Source: RBG-16-64-13 sp963718375
GTDB taxonomy: Bacteria; Actinomycetota; Thermoleophilia; RBG-16-64-13
Length of the DNA stretch: 64,000 nt
Direction of reading: 5' to 3'
Assembly: GCA_963718375.1 (NCBI GenBank)
Contig: CAVQZD010000008.1
Coordinates: 1 to 64,000 of the forward strand
The notes beneath the pieces are model-generated. The model was not told the DNA's origin. It saw nothing but the letters and a program-made list of their open reading frames with translations, and did not search any database. A program made the position numbers and the translations under genes. Positions within the stretch are counted from its first letter, which is position 1. The number at the start of each line of letters is the position of its first letter. Positions 21,629 through 29,951 of this stretch are shown in pieces.

Positions 21629-22096
21629 ATGGAGTTCATACGCAGACTGCTAGAGCGCGACCGAATAACCGGGCAGGCTGCCCGGTTCATAGTGGTCGGG
21701 TTCTTGAACACAGCGGTCGACCTAGCCGCCTTCTACCTCCTGGCGAACATCCCGGGTATGCACGAGGCGGCGGCGAAGGGCATCTCCTATTTCTTGGGCA
21801 TATGCAACAGCTTTCTGTGGAACAAGTACTGGACGTTCGGTGCCGGCAAGTCAAAGAGGGGCTGGCGGGAGTTCGGCATCTTCGTGCTGGTGAATCTTCC
21901 CCCGCTACTGGTCAACGTCGTGGTGTTCAGACTGCTCGGTATCTGGTACCAGTCAGGCGAGTGGTACGTGCGGATGGGCAAGGCGTTCGTGGCGGCTGTC
22001 GCAGCGGTCGTCTGGAACTTCTTGGGCAGTCGGTACCTGGCCTTCCGGCATTCGGCCCTGGGGCATGCGAGCGAAGAGAGTGAGGGCGATGAATAG
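21629..22096 (+). CDS. GtrA-family membrane protein
   Basis: A 155-residue protein with four hydrophobic segments, starting after a GGGGGATC site. The opening RFIVVGFLNTAVDLAAFYLL and the later NSFLWNKYWTF are signatures of the GtrA-like family. These small membrane proteins are thought to help move or hold polyprenyl-linked sugars for surface glycan modification. It overlaps the following GT2 gene by eight bases, the classic GtrA/GtrB-type arrangement. It is divergent from mtaB. Confidence 0.88.
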   Translation: MEFIRRLLERDRITGQAARFIVVGFLNTAVDLAAFYLLANIPGMHEAAAKGISYFLGICNSFLWNKYWTFGAGKSKRGWREFGIFVLVNLPPLLVNVVVFRLLGIWYQSGEWYVRMGKAFVAAVAAVVWNFLGSRYLAFRHSALGHASEESEGDE

Positions 22097-22892
22097 CACC
22101 GGGCACACCGGGCCTGTCTACTCGATAGTCATACCCGTACACAACGAGGCCGAGTGTCTGACCGCTGAGGTATCCGAACTGGTGGGCGGACTCGAAGCAC
22201 GCGGTGTGGACTACGAACTCATCCTGGCCGAGAACGGCAGCTCCGACGACACGGCCGGGCTGGGTGACACGTTGGCCGAGACCAACCCTCGCATCCAAGT
22301 GCTCCGCGTGCCGGTGGCCGACTACGGAGCGGCCATGAAGGCGGGCATGTTGGGGGCTCGTGGGCGCTTGGTGGTGAACTTCGATATCGACTTTCACGAC
22401 GTGGACTTCATGCTCAAGGCCGGCGCAGTGCTGGGCGAGGGTACCGCGAAGGATGCGGCCGAAGCCGCCGCCGCCGCCCCCGCGCCGCAGGCGGGCACCG
22501 CCGCCCCCGCGCCGGGCATCGTCGTCGGCAGCAAACTCGCAGAGGGCGCTGACGACCGACGGTCGTGGGCTCGCCATCTAGTGTCGTATGGTTTCACTAC
22601 GATCCTGCGCATACTGTTCGACCGCCATATGGACGACACCCACGGCATGAAGGTGCTAAAGCGTGAGGTGGTGACCACCTTCGCACCTCGCACCATCAAG
22701 ACCACCGACCTCTTTGACACCGAGCTCATCATCCGCGCTCGACGGGCAGGGGTGGCGGTCGTTGCGCTCCCCGTCACGGTGGAGGAGAAGCGGAAACCGC
22801 GCTCCTCCATAATGCGTCGCATTCCACGTACAATACGGGGGTTGCTGAGCCTGAGGGTAGCGCTGTTCATGGAGGGTCGTCCTGGATCGTGA
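22089..22892 (+). CDS. Family 2 glycosyltransferase (dolichol/undecaprenyl-phosphate sugar synthase-like)
   Basis: A 267-residue GT-A enzyme. YSIVIPVHNEAECLTAEV, ELILAENGSSDDTAGL and LVVNFDIDFHDVDFM give the N-terminal Rossmann fold, the nucleotide-sugar site and a DxD-like metal motif. It has no transmembrane helices of its own and is coupled by overlap to GtrA. The pair is expected to make and present a polyprenyl-phosphate sugar. Residues about 118-148 are an Ala/Pro-rich insertion (AEAAAAAPAPQAG) that splits the domain and is not typical. The next gene probably uses the product. Confidence 0.85.
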   Translation: MNSTGHTGPVYSIVIPVHNEAECLTAEVSELVGGLEARGVDYELILAENGSSDDTAGLGDTLAETNPRIQVLRVPVADYGAAMKAGMLGARGRLVVNFDIDFHDVDFMLKAGAVLGEGTAKDAAEAAAAAPAPQAGTAAPAPGIVVGSKLAEGADDRRSWARHLVSYGFTTILRILFDRHMDDTHGMKVLKREVVTTFAPRTIKTTDLFDTELIIRARRAGVAVVALPVTVEEKRKPRSSIMRRIPRTIRGLLSLRVALFMEGRPGS

Positions 22893-23025
22893 TCACGAGG
22901 AGATAGAGGCTCCAGCGTCGGCGGCAGAACCCGTCTCGCAGGACTCTGCGCCGCACCAGTCTGCGCCGCACCAGTCTGCGCCGCTCGGGCCTCTGGCCGA
23001 AGAGTTCGAAGCTCCCGACTACTAT

Positions 23026-25569
23026 GTGCCGCGGCGATCCCGCTTCCACGACTTGGGTAGCTGGCTGCCCACGTCGTTGGCGTTCTTGGCCATTTACGGC
23101 CTGCTACTGGGTTTCTACCTGCCCATCGACATCCAGGGCCGTCATTTCTTCGACTGCCTGTTCAGCGTCACCACCACCTCAGGCGGTGACACCGGGGCGC
23201 ATCACTACCCCGCGCAGTACCTGATCCAGGAGCTGCTACCCAACTGGAAGCTCACGGGCTGGGCGCCGGGCTGGTACGCGGGCATGCCCATGCTCACCTT
23301 CTACTTCCCGTTTCCGTTTCTCATCATCGCCATCCTGAGCACAGTCATCCCCTACGAGGTGGCCTTCAAGCTCGGCACAGTGCTGGGCGTCTTCCTGCTA
23401 CCTCTGACGGCGTACGCGTTCGGGCGCCTGCTGCGCATCCGCAAGCCCTACCCGATCCTGGCGGCAGTGTTCGCGACGGGCTTTCTCTTCATGGAGAAGG
23501 CCGGCTCGGGACTCTACTCCATATACGGCGGCAACATCCTCAGCACCCTGGCGGGTGAGTTCGGCTATATGCTCAGCTTCGCGCTGGTGGCCCTGTTCCT
23601 GGGGACGCTGTTCCGGGGGATGGAGAAGCCGCGCGTGAACATGCTGTTCGTAGCCAACTGCCTGCTGCTGATGGCCCTGACGCTCAGCCACGTAGTCACT
23701 ACGATAGTGCTGGTGTTCATCGTCTGGGGGCTGCTCTTGCCCTTCCTCTTCAAGGTCAAAGACGAGGGATGGTCGGCGGTCTGGAAGCCTGCGGTGTACG
23801 TGGTGGCCGTGGGCTTCGTCGGTTTCTGCCTGACCGCCTTTTGGTCGCTGCCCTTCGTCGCGAACATGGATTATACGGCGGGTATGGAGTGGTACCAGCT
23901 GGAAGTACTGGGTCGCCCAGTGCCACTCGGCACCCAGATCGTGCTCACGATCATCGGGGCTGTCGGTCTGGTCACCTCGGTCTCACTGGGCGTATACGCG
24001 GCCGCCACGAAGAGGCGGGTCTTGCCGCTGGTGGCGACCGCGGTGGCGGTCACCGCGACCATCCTCGGTCTTATCATGGTCTTCTACCTCAGCAGCAACC
24101 TCATCCCGCGCACGTGGCAGTTCTTGACAGTCTTCGTCCTGGGGATCGTGGGCATGGCCTACGCGGTGGCGAAACGGGAGCGGAGGCTTCTGCCTCTAGC
24201 GTGGGTGACCGTGGTCGCCTTTCTCATGTACGCGCTGATGCCTGATGGCAAGGCGCTCTGGAACGGGCGCCTGCTCAGCTTCTGGTACTTCTCGTTCCAT
24301 CTCTGGGCGGCTTACGCTTTGACCTGGTTCGTTCGCGGCTTCATGACCATCATGTGGGACCTCCTGCGCATCCGCACCCGCCACACGCGGCCCCTGTACA
24401 TCCCGCTGCTGGCAGTGGTGGCCATCGCCGTGATCGGGGCGTCGTCCACGGTGGCCGGTGGCTGGATTCAGTGGAACTACTTGGGCTACGAGAAGAAGGC
24501 GGCCTGGCCGGAATATCGGGAGATGCTCGACTACATGGAGACCCTCCCGCCGAACAGCCGGGTGATGTGGGAGCATGGCGACGCCATCAACGACTTCGGC
24601 ACGCCCAGGGCCTTCGAGCTCATCCCTTACTGGACGCAGTCCGACACCATGGAAGGCACCCTGATGGAGGCCTCCTATACGGCTCCCTTCCACTTCATCA
24701 ACCAGCGGGAGCTCTCGGAGCAATCCAGCAACGCCATCATCGGGGTCGAGTATCCGCCGGGTGTCGACACGCAGATGGGCATCACCCATCTGCAGTTCAT
24801 GAACATCCCCTATCTGCTCGCCTTCGAGAACCAGGAGTCTGAGGAGCTGGTGATTCCCGGGGTGGAGGCGGACCCGAGGGCGGAGTTGCTGGAGACGTTC
24901 GGCGTCTTCAAGTTCTACCACATCAAAGATTGCAGCGACTATGTGCAGATCATGCAGAACAAGCCCCTGCGGGTGAACATCGGGGCCGGCACCGAGTGGC
25001 GGGACATGGCCGTGGAGTGGTACAAGAGCGCCTCGGCCCTGGACACCGCACTCATCAGGGACACCGGCGACGAGGCGCTGCAGCAGTTCACCGAACTCAT
25101 GCCCGAGAGCGCCGCCTATCCGCCCCAAGTGCCCATAGAGACAGACGGCCAGGTCAGCAACATCGTGCTCGAGAACCAGAAGCTCTCGTTCGACACCACT
25201 GCCATCGGGGTACCGCACTGGATCAAGATCTCGTACTTCCCCAACTGGCACGTGAAGGGCGCCGAGGGCCCCTACTTGGCTTCACCCTCGTTCATGATGG
25301 TCATCCCCACTTCGGAGCACGTGGAGCTCTACTACGGCCGCACCTGGGCTAACAACGTGGGCCAGGCGCTGGAGGTGCTAGCGTGGGCGCTCCTGATCGG
25401 GCTCAGCATCTGGCGCTTCATCGTCTGGAACAAGCGGCGCGAGACTCCTGTGGTCGCTGGCCCACCGACTACTGAGCTGGTGCCGCCGCCGCTACCGCCG
25501 CTGCCCCAGCCACTCGAGGCCGAAGAGAAGTACATACCGGACTTCGAAGACGACCCACCGCTGCGCTAG
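23026..25569 (+). CDS. Large multi-pass membrane protein, PTPS-related/YfhO-like, candidate glycosyltransferase
   Basis: An 847-residue protein with about 12 transmembrane helices in the first 500 residues and one near the C-terminus. Between them lies a large outer domain (about 500-790), and a proline-rich cytoplasmic tail follows. The early GGDTGAHHYPAQYL and the AGMPMLTFYFPFPF segment match the '6-pyruvoyl-tetrahydropterin synthase-related' membrane domain family. Its members resemble GT-C lipid-sugar-dependent transferases. The start is unclear. GTG 23026 is conservative, but the frame stays open upstream to within the GT2 gene and encodes an acidic stretch with repeats of PHQSA, which may be the true N-terminus. 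It follows the GtrA-GT2 pair and probably uses their lipid-linked sugar. Confidence 0.72.
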   Translation: MPRRSRFHDLGSWLPTSLAFLAIYGLLLGFYLPIDIQGRHFFDCLFSVTTTSGGDTGAHHYPAQYLIQELLPNWKLTGWAPGWYAGMPMLTFYFPFPFLIIAILSTVIPYEVAFKLGTVLGVFLLPLTAYAFGRLLRIRKPYPILAAVFATGFLFMEKAGSGLYSIYGGNILSTLAGEFGYMLSFALVALFLGTLFRGMEKPRVNMLFVANCLLLMALTLSHVVTTIVLVFIVWGLLLPFLFKVKDEGWSAVWKPAVYVVAVGFVGFCLTAFWSLPFVANMDYTAGMEWYQLEVLGRPVPLGTQIVLTIIGAVGLVTSVSLGVYAAATKRRVLPLVATAVAVTATILGLIMVFYLSSNLIPRTWQFLTVFVLGIVGMAYAVAKRERRLLPLAWVTVVAFLMYALMPDGKALWNGRLLSFWYFSFHLWAAYALTWFVRGFMTIMWDLLRIRTRHTRPLYIPLLAVVAIAVIGASSTVAGGWIQWNYLGYEKKAAWPEYREMLDYMETLPPNSRVMWEHGDAINDFGTPRAFELIPYWTQSDTMEGTLMEASYTAPFHFINQRELSEQSSNAIIGVEYPPGVDTQMGITHLQFMNIPYLLAFENQESEELVIPGVEADPRAELLETFGVFKFYHIKDCSDYVQIMQNKPLRVNIGAGTEWRDMAVEWYKSASALDTALIRDTGDEALQQFTELMPESAAYPPQVPIETDGQVSNIVLENQKLSFDTTAIGVPHWIKISYFPNWHVKGAEGPYLASPSFMMVIPTSEHVELYYGRTWANNVGQALEVLAWALLIGLSIWRFIVWNKRRETPVVAGPPTTELVPPPLPPLPQPLEAEEKYIPDFEDDPPLR

Positions 25570-25635
25570 GGCCGCCGGCGCGCGCCGCGCGCGCGGCGCC
25601 GCGCGCGGCCCCGGGCCGCGGCTCAGCAGCAGTCG
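25570..25635. other. GC-only palindromic spacer between convergent genes
   Basis: This 66-base spacer is almost entirely G and C and contains long self-complementary GCGC tracts, for example GCCGCGCGCGGC repeated as near-mirror arms. It separates the stops of two convergent genes and could act as a bidirectional, U-run-free transcription stop. No coding potential is seen. Confidence 0.4.
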
Positions 25636-26538
25636 CTAGCGCGCCGGGATACTCGACTCGCAGGGCACGCCCGTTTGACACAGACCGCAGCCGTACCCCT
25701 TGAATCCGAACGTCTGCTCTACGAAGTCGGCCGTGACCGGCTCCAAATGGTCGGCGCAGGCCGCCTTTTCGCGCGCCTCAGGCGCGATCGAGCCCACCGG
25801 GCAACGGTCGGCACAGACTGTGCACGCACCGCCGTTGAAGTAGAGGCAGTAGTCGAAGGGTCCGGTGTAGGGCCGCTCGGTGGCCGGGATATGGCCGTGC
25901 ACGATCACCGAGCCGAACCGGACCGCCTGCCCCACCACTGTGATCACTCCGCCTGATAGGCCAAAGGTGCCCAAGCCCGAAGTGTAGGCTACGTGGCGCT
26001 CGGACCAGTTGGAGGACCGTCCCTGCTTCTCGGACTCCGCTTCGCGATGCTCGGGGAGTAGGGCCGGCGCCACGGCGGAATGGCCGCGCTCGGCCAGAGC
26101 GGCCGTCAGCGCTCTGTGTAGGTCCCGGTTGTGCCTCTGCCCGTAGATGCGCGAGCGCGCCCATCGTTCGGAAGGTAGCTCTCCTTGCTCACGGTTGTCT
26201 GCCTTTGTGGCGTCGGTGTGGCTCAGCGCCCAACTGATCACGGTGAGCTCGCCGGGCGGCGGCGCCTCGCCGTGGTCGGTCTCGGCCAGCGCCGCGGCTC
26301 CCCGCTCCTGGGCTACCGCGCTGGTGCGGAGGCCAAAGGCCTCCGCCGGCGCCCAGTGGAAGCCGCCGATGTGCTCCTTCCAGAAGCCGTAGAGTGCGTC
26401 GTCGCCGCTCGAGTAACCCAGGACGAAGTCCTGCCAAGCAGGCTCGGGCCAGCTGGGACCAAGATGGTTGTGCTCAGGAGTGGCGAGGAACTCTTCGATG
26501 AAGCGCGGAACGAAGGTCGCCAGATCGGCCTGGGTCAT
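25636..26538 (-). CDS. QueG-like 4Fe-4S protein (epoxyqueuosine reductase-related)
   Basis: A 300-residue protein whose C-terminal half carries two cluster motifs, CTVCADRCPVGSI near 235-250 and CGLCQTGVPCES near 283-295. The middle has GLGTFGLSGGVIT, like the GKNGLL-type cofactor site of QueG, with PYTGPFDYC upstream of the clusters. QueG-type proteins reduce epoxyqueuosine to queuosine using a cobalamin and two 4Fe-4S clusters. This protein differs at the N-terminus and is shorter, so it is better called a relative. It has no tRNA-modification neighbours. The stop of YjbQ overlaps its start. Confidence 0.7.
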   Translation of the reverse strand: MTQADLATFVPRFIEEFLATPEHNHLGPSWPEPAWQDFVLGYSSGDDALYGFWKEHIGGFHWAPAEAFGLRTSAVAQERGAAALAETDHGEAPPPGELTVISWALSHTDATKADNREQGELPSERWARSRIYGQRHNRDLHRALTAALAERGHSAVAPALLPEHREAESEKQGRSSNWSERHVAYTSGLGTFGLSGGVITVVGQAVRFGSVIVHGHIPATERPYTGPFDYCLYFNGGACTVCADRCPVGSIAPEAREKAACADHLEPVTADFVEQTFGFKGYGCGLCQTGVPCESSIPAR

Positions 26539-26945
26539 GGGCGGCTCTCCAGGAGGGTGATGCGCACCTTGCGGGTGCGGGGTCCGTCGAACTCCGCCAG
26601 ATAGATACTCTGCCAGGTTCCGAGCTCCATACGCCCCCCGCGCACCGGCACCGCCACGTGGCTGCCGATCAGGCTGGTCTTGATGTGGGCGTCGGAGTTG
26701 CCTTCGGCATGGCGATACCCCGCGTCGCGCGGCACCAGGCGAGCGAGTCCGGCGATGATGTCCTGCGCGACCGAGGGGTCCGCGCCCTCGTTGATGGTGA
26801 CCCCTGCCGTGGTGTGAGGCACCGTGACGTAGACGACACCGGTGAAGTCAGGCTCTGACTCCGCCACCGCGCCCTGCACGCGCCCCGTTATGTCAAACAG
26901 GACTTCCCGCTCGGGGGTACGCACGATGAGTTCAAGAGCGGCCAT
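26535..26945 (-). CDS. YjbQ family protein (UPF0047)
   Basis: A 136-residue protein from ATG 26945, chosen because GGAGGTG lies five bases upstream; an ATG four codons earlier is in the same frame. The family signatures are VPHTTAGVTINEGAD, the acidic helix and RHAEGNSDAHIKTSLIG, and GTWQSIYLAEFDG. They form a beta fold with conserved His, Glu and Asp residues. Relatives have weak secondary thiamine-phosphate synthase activity in vitro, but the true role is unknown. It overlaps the upstream HTH-nucleotidyltransferase gene by 14 bases and the downstream QueG-like gene by four, so the three form an operon. Confidence 0.88.
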   Translation of the reverse strand: MAALELIVRTPEREVLFDITGRVQGAVAESEPDFTGVVYVTVPHTTAGVTINEGADPSVAQDIIAGLARLVPRDAGYRHAEGNSDAHIKTSLIGSHVAVPVRGGRMELGTWQSIYLAEFDGPRTRKVRITLLESRP

Positions 26946-27558
26946 CGCCACCTCCATCTCCGGTACGCAGAAGACCTTCAGACCCTACCACGAAGAGCTT
27001 CGGATGTGCCCGGACGCTGTCGAGGAAGAAGTCGTCATCCTCTCCTCTCCGCTGCCATTCCGCGAACGAGACTATGGTCGGGTCGATGGGCCTCCCGAGC
27101 GCTCCCTCCGCCTCAGTGAGCGCCGCGCACACATCGTCGTGGTTCACGTCGTCGCCCACGATCATCAAGTCGAGGCCGCTGGACGCGTCGTCCATCCCCG
27201 AGGCCTGTGAACCGTATACGAACGCAACTCGGACCTTGTCGCCGAGCGGGCCCACCGCCTCCTGCAGGGGCTCGACCAGTCCGACCGTCTTAGCGACGAG
27301 CGAACGCAGTTCCTCGAACACGGCCGACTGCCGGTTGGCCTGATAGTGCTTCTCCCAGCCGAGACTGCGGACGGTCACCAGACCGCTCGCGGCAAGGCGC
27401 TGAAGTTCACGATGAACAGCCCCCGTCCCCGAACAGGCCAGAGCGATGACTTCCTTGGAGAGGAAGCTCCTGTCGGGTTGGCCGAACAGGATGCCGAGGA
27501 CTCGTTGCTGTACCTTCGAAAATAGAACATCAGCGATTCGGACGTCTTCAATTCCCAT
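26932..27558 (-). CDS. HTH-nucleotidyltransferase fusion, likely autoregulator
   Basis: A 208-residue protein. Residues about 10-75 form a winged helix-turn-helix of the ArsR/MarR sort (SKEVIALACSGTGAVHRELQ, then a RSLGWEKHYQ wing). Residues about 105-150 form a minimal nucleotidyltransferase domain with FVYGSQASGMDDASSGLDLM. The usual catalytic pattern is GSxARG...SDxDL; here the first aspartate is Gly (SSGLDL), and the ARG is SGM, so catalysis may be lost or altered. The start codon lies inside a perfect palindrome built from ATTCCCA and TGGGAAT, and a second GGGAATTCCC palindrome lies just upstream. The protein probably represses itself. It heads the operon with yjbQ and the QueG-like gene. 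A toxin partner (HEPN) is not present. Confidence 0.8.
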   Translation of the reverse strand: MGIEDVRIADVLFSKVQQRVLGILFGQPDRSFLSKEVIALACSGTGAVHRELQRLAASGLVTVRSLGWEKHYQANRQSAVFEELRSLVAKTVGLVEPLQEAVGPLGDKVRVAFVYGSQASGMDDASSGLDLMIVGDDVNHDDVCAALTEAEGALGRPIDPTIVSFAEWQRRGEDDDFFLDSVRAHPKLFVVGSEGLLRTGDGGGDGRS

Positions 27559-27592
27559 AGTGGGAATACTAATACCTAAATTGGGAATTCCC
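27551..27592 (-). promoter_or_regulatory. Paired palindromic operator over the start of the HTH-nucleotidyltransferase gene
   Basis: ATTCCCA-TAG-TGGGAAT at 27551-27567 is a perfect palindrome covering the start codon. GGGAATTCCC at 27583-27592 repeats the same half-site. On the minus strand TATTAGT lies between them and could be the -10 element, placing the transcript start almost at the ATG. Binding by the gene's own HTH would block it. Confidence 0.6.
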
Positions 27593-27717
27593 CATCCTCC
27601 GAAGGACGTATTTTTCGCCGAGGATAGGTGTCGTCACAAAGGTGCCGCACCAGGGCTGCTGCCGGTGCCGCCGTGGTTCTGCCGGCAGCACCGCAACCGG
27701 GTACTGCGGCAACTGAG

Positions 27718-27790
27718 TGGAGGTAAGGGGATTCGAACCCCTGGCCTTCGCGATGCGAACGCGACGCTCTCCCAACTGAGCTATACCCCC
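27718..27790 (-). tRNA. tRNA-Ala (anticodon CGC)
   Basis: The minus strand folds as a full cloverleaf of 73 nucleotides. The acceptor arm GGGGGTA pairs with TACCTCC, including the G3-U70 wobble that marks alanine tRNAs. The D arm is GCTC/GAGC and the T arm AGGGG-TTCGAAT-CCCCT. The anticodon stem TCGCG/CGCGA encloses TTCGCAT, giving anticodon CGC, which reads GCG. The discriminator base is A and CCA is not encoded. Confidence 0.95.
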
Positions 27791-27852
27791 AGGCGGATAG
27801 CCCTCTGTCACGAGACGGATGGGCCGCGTATTTATAGCACAGGGGGCCGCGA

Positions 27853-27918
27853 CCTGCACCCGCAGCGACGATCGCGCACGCCGCCCGCGCGCCGCCTGCA
27901 CCCGCAGCGACGATCGCG
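27853..27918. repeat. 24-bp direct repeat, two copies
   Basis: The same 24 bases, beginning CCTGCACCCGCAGCG, occur at 27853-27876 and 27895-27918, in the spacer between the tRNA-Ala and methylglyoxal synthase genes. They are separated by a GC-rich 18-base segment. Each copy contains the palindrome CGATCG. No tRNA-derived attachment site is evident. Function unknown. Confidence 0.7.
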
Positions 27919-27988
27919 GGCGCCCGGCGACCCGTGGGTCGCGGTTGCTGTAAGCTAGCCGCAGGGATAAGCGTGACGAAGGAGAGCC

Positions 27989-28435
27989 ATGCCCACAACG
28001 CCCGCAACAACAGAGTTCACCCCGCGCGCTCACGCGTTGCCCAAGACCATCGCGCTCATCGCCCACGACAACAAGAAGCAGGACTTGGTGGATTGGGGCC
28101 GCTTCAACCTGGATACGCTCAGCCAGTATCACCTGGTGGCCACCGGCACCACGGGCGGCCTCCTGGAGAGGGAGTTAGGCCTGCCGGTGGAGAAGCTCAA
28201 GAGTGGTCCGCTGGGCGGTGACCAGCAGATTGGGGCCAAGATCGTAGACGGGGGCATCGACCTAGTGGTGTTCTTCTGGGATCCTCTGGAGCCGCATCCC
28301 CACGATGTGGACGTCAAGGCCCTGCTGCGCATAGCGGTGGTCTACGACATCCCCATGGCGTGCAACCGGTCTTCGGCCGACTTCATCATCTCGTCGCCTC
28401 TGATGAGGGAGCCCGGCTTTCAAGAGAAGCACTGA
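27989..28435 (+). CDS. mgsA: Methylglyoxal synthase
   Basis: A 148-residue enzyme that converts dihydroxyacetone phosphate to methylglyoxal and phosphate, an overflow branch of glycolysis used under phosphate limitation. Family motifs are IALIAHDNKKQDLVDW, the phosphate-binding ATGTTGGLLE, and SGPLGGDQQIGAKI, which holds the catalytic aspartate. FFWDPLEPHPHDVDVKALLR follows and a CNRSSADFIISS segment ends the protein. The length is normal. A GAAGGAGAG site lies just before the ATG. It stands alone on the plus strand after the tRNA gene and converges on the Asp23 gene. Confidence 0.95.
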   Translation: MPTTPATTEFTPRAHALPKTIALIAHDNKKQDLVDWGRFNLDTLSQYHLVATGTTGGLLERELGLPVEKLKSGPLGGDQQIGAKIVDGGIDLVVFFWDPLEPHPHDVDVKALLRIAVVYDIPMACNRSSADFIISSPLMREPGFQEKH

Positions 28436-28513
28436 CGAGCCCTGACGAGGGCGCGGTCGCCTCTGGCCGGCGGCGGTCGCGCCGGGGCGGGTGGCCCCAG
28501 GCCTCGGGCACCC

Positions 28514-28556
28514 CGTCGCTTCGCGGCGCTACTTCGCGGCGCTACTTCGCGGCGCG
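28514..28556. repeat. Triple TTCGCGGCG direct repeat between convergent genes
   Basis: CTACTTCGCGGCG-type units occur three times in tandem just before the Asp23 stop, the last one running into its coding end. The remainder of the 106-base gap after mgsA is GC-rich and has no clear terminator with a T-run. Confidence 0.5.
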
Positions 28557-28961
28557 AGCCGCCTCTCGGGGGGGAAGCGTGATCTCGTCCACGAAAAGGG
28601 TCACTGCGTCCAGGTCGAGGCTGAGGAGGGCGGTCATCCGCGAGCGGACGGCTATCTCCACCTGGTCGGCCAACTCGGGTATCACCGTTCCCCAGGCCAC
28701 GCGCGCGTGTATCTCGACTTCGGCGCCGCCATGGGGCGAATCCTTGACTACCACTCCACCGGAGTGGATCTCGCGGACCCGAGACGAGAGCTTCTTCCAG
28801 TGCGAAGCATGCATCTCGACTATGCCGGGCACGGTGCGGGCGGCATCAGCGGCGTAGCTGGCGATCACTTCGTGCGACACCAACGGCGGTTCCTCTTGCC
28901 GAAGTTGGCCCAACGGGACCGGCATCTCTCCCGAGAGTCTTTCGTCCTCCGGCTCAACCAT
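28542..28961 (-). CDS. Asp23/Gls24-family envelope stress protein
   Basis: A 139-residue protein starting at ATG 28961 after an AAGGGGGG site; the upstream in-frame extension has no good start. The sequence LVSHEVIASYAADAARTVPG, GGVVVKDSPHGGAEVEIHAR and WGTVIPELADQVEIAVRSRM is the usual Asp23 domain. Members sit at the inner face of the membrane in Gram-positive bacteria and respond to cell-wall stress or alkaline shock. The C-terminus ends in a short basic Ala-rich tail, possibly altered by the GCGGCG repeats there. It is transcribed in the same direction as the metallophosphoesterase and converges on mgsA. Confidence 0.87.
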   Translation of the reverse strand: MVEPEDERLSGEMPVPLGQLRQEEPPLVSHEVIASYAADAARTVPGIVEMHASHWKKLSSRVREIHSGGVVVKDSPHGGAEVEIHARVAWGTVIPELADQVEIAVRSRMTALLSLDLDAVTLFVDEITLPPREAARAAK

Positions 28962-29014
28962 GATGCCCCCCTTCGCCTCTCGTGATCCACCCTTGCGATG
29001 GTTACAGAAGGAGT

Positions 29015-29908
29015 CTACAACAATCTCCAAAGGGTCGCCTCCGGCCTTGTGAAGAGCCGGAAGGGTAAGAAGCCCACGCCCACCCCTCTGGTGATGACGA
29101 TCTTGCCCCGTCCCCAGTCGTGTACGCCCGATAGGTGGTCGTGGTCCTCCTTGTGCAGCGCGGTGAGCCCGGCAGGCCCGGGCACACGCAACTGGCCACC
29201 GTGAGTGTGGCCGGCGAAGGCGAGCGGAAAGATGTCGGCCAAGAGCGAATCGCCATTGGGCGGATCGTGGATGAGCAGGACAGGGAAGGCGGCGGTGTCA
29301 TCACTCCTGGGGACGGCACCCGGCTGCAAGAGGTCGTAGCCTCCGGTCAGGTGGTCGGCGCCGCAGAGCACCAGGGAGTGACCATCCCGCGGCGGCAGCT
29401 TGGTGCACTCGTCGCGGAGTAGCGCGATGCCGGCCGTCTGCCACAGCGCGTGAGTGTCTCGGGGCCGGGCAAGAGGCGCTTTGCTCAGCCCGTACTCGTG
29501 ATTGCCTGTGACGGCGAATGTGCCCAGCGGAGGGTGAAGCCGGGCAAGCAACCGCAGACACGCCTCACTGCCCCGCGGTACACCCAGGACGTCCCCGGTG
29601 AGCACCACCAGATCGGGCTCCAGACCCTCGGCCCAGCCGATCACCTTCTCGAGATTGCGCTCGTTGGCCGAGAAGGAGCCCGCGTGCACGTCGGAGAGGT
29701 GCAGCACGGTAAGCCCCGACCACGCTGTCGGCAGCCCAGGCACCTCGAGGTCCGACTGGCGGCACTCCACCCAGCGTGCCTCATATGTCATGTACGAGGC
29801 CGCGGCCGCGCCGGCGGCCGCCGTCCCCGCCAGGAGGCGCCGAAATGGGCGTCGTGCGGCCCCGCGTGCGGGCTCTCGCGCTGATCGGTGTGCCTTCATG
29901 CCTGTCAT
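29015..29908 (-). CDS. Membrane-anchored metallophosphoesterase
   Basis: A 297-residue protein. After a basic N-terminus (ATG 29908; ATG 29899 is also possible) an Ala/Gly-rich hydrophobic segment at about 22-40 is a likely signal anchor. The calcineurin-like motifs are HLSDVHAGSFSANERN, LTGDVLG, TGNHEYG and GHTHGGQ, binding two metals. The pattern resembles the YkuE/YaeI group, peripheral or secreted phosphoesterases that act on UDP-2,3-diacylglucosamine-like or unknown substrates. In a Gram-positive cell it would face outward (inference). It is divergent from the IMPase gene; the starts are only 43 bases apart. Confidence 0.85.
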   Translation of the reverse strand: MTGMKAHRSAREPARGAARRPFRRLLAGTAAAGAAAASYMTYEARWVECRQSDLEVPGLPTAWSGLTVLHLSDVHAGSFSANERNLEKVIGWAEGLEPDLVVLTGDVLGVPRGSEACLRLLARLHPPLGTFAVTGNHEYGLSKAPLARPRDTHALWQTAGIALLRDECTKLPPRDGHSLVLCGADHLTGGYDLLQPGAVPRSDDTAAFPVLLIHDPPNGDSLLADIFPLAFAGHTHGGQLRVPGPAGLTALHKEDHDHLSGVHDWGRGKIVITRGVGVGFLPFRLFTRPEATLWRLL

Positions 29909-29951
29909 GGTACCCCGGCGCGCCGGGGCGGTGGTATGGTTACCTGCGAAG

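Noticed and set aside
24196..25251. Minus-strand ORF of 351 codons within the large membrane protein gene
   Set aside because: Antisense frame in a high-GC gene. The plus-strand frame has clear transmembrane helices.
27718..27918. Integration site at the tRNA-Ala gene
   Set aside because: The 24-bp direct repeat nearby is not a copy of the tRNA 3' end, and no integrase or mobile gene is present.
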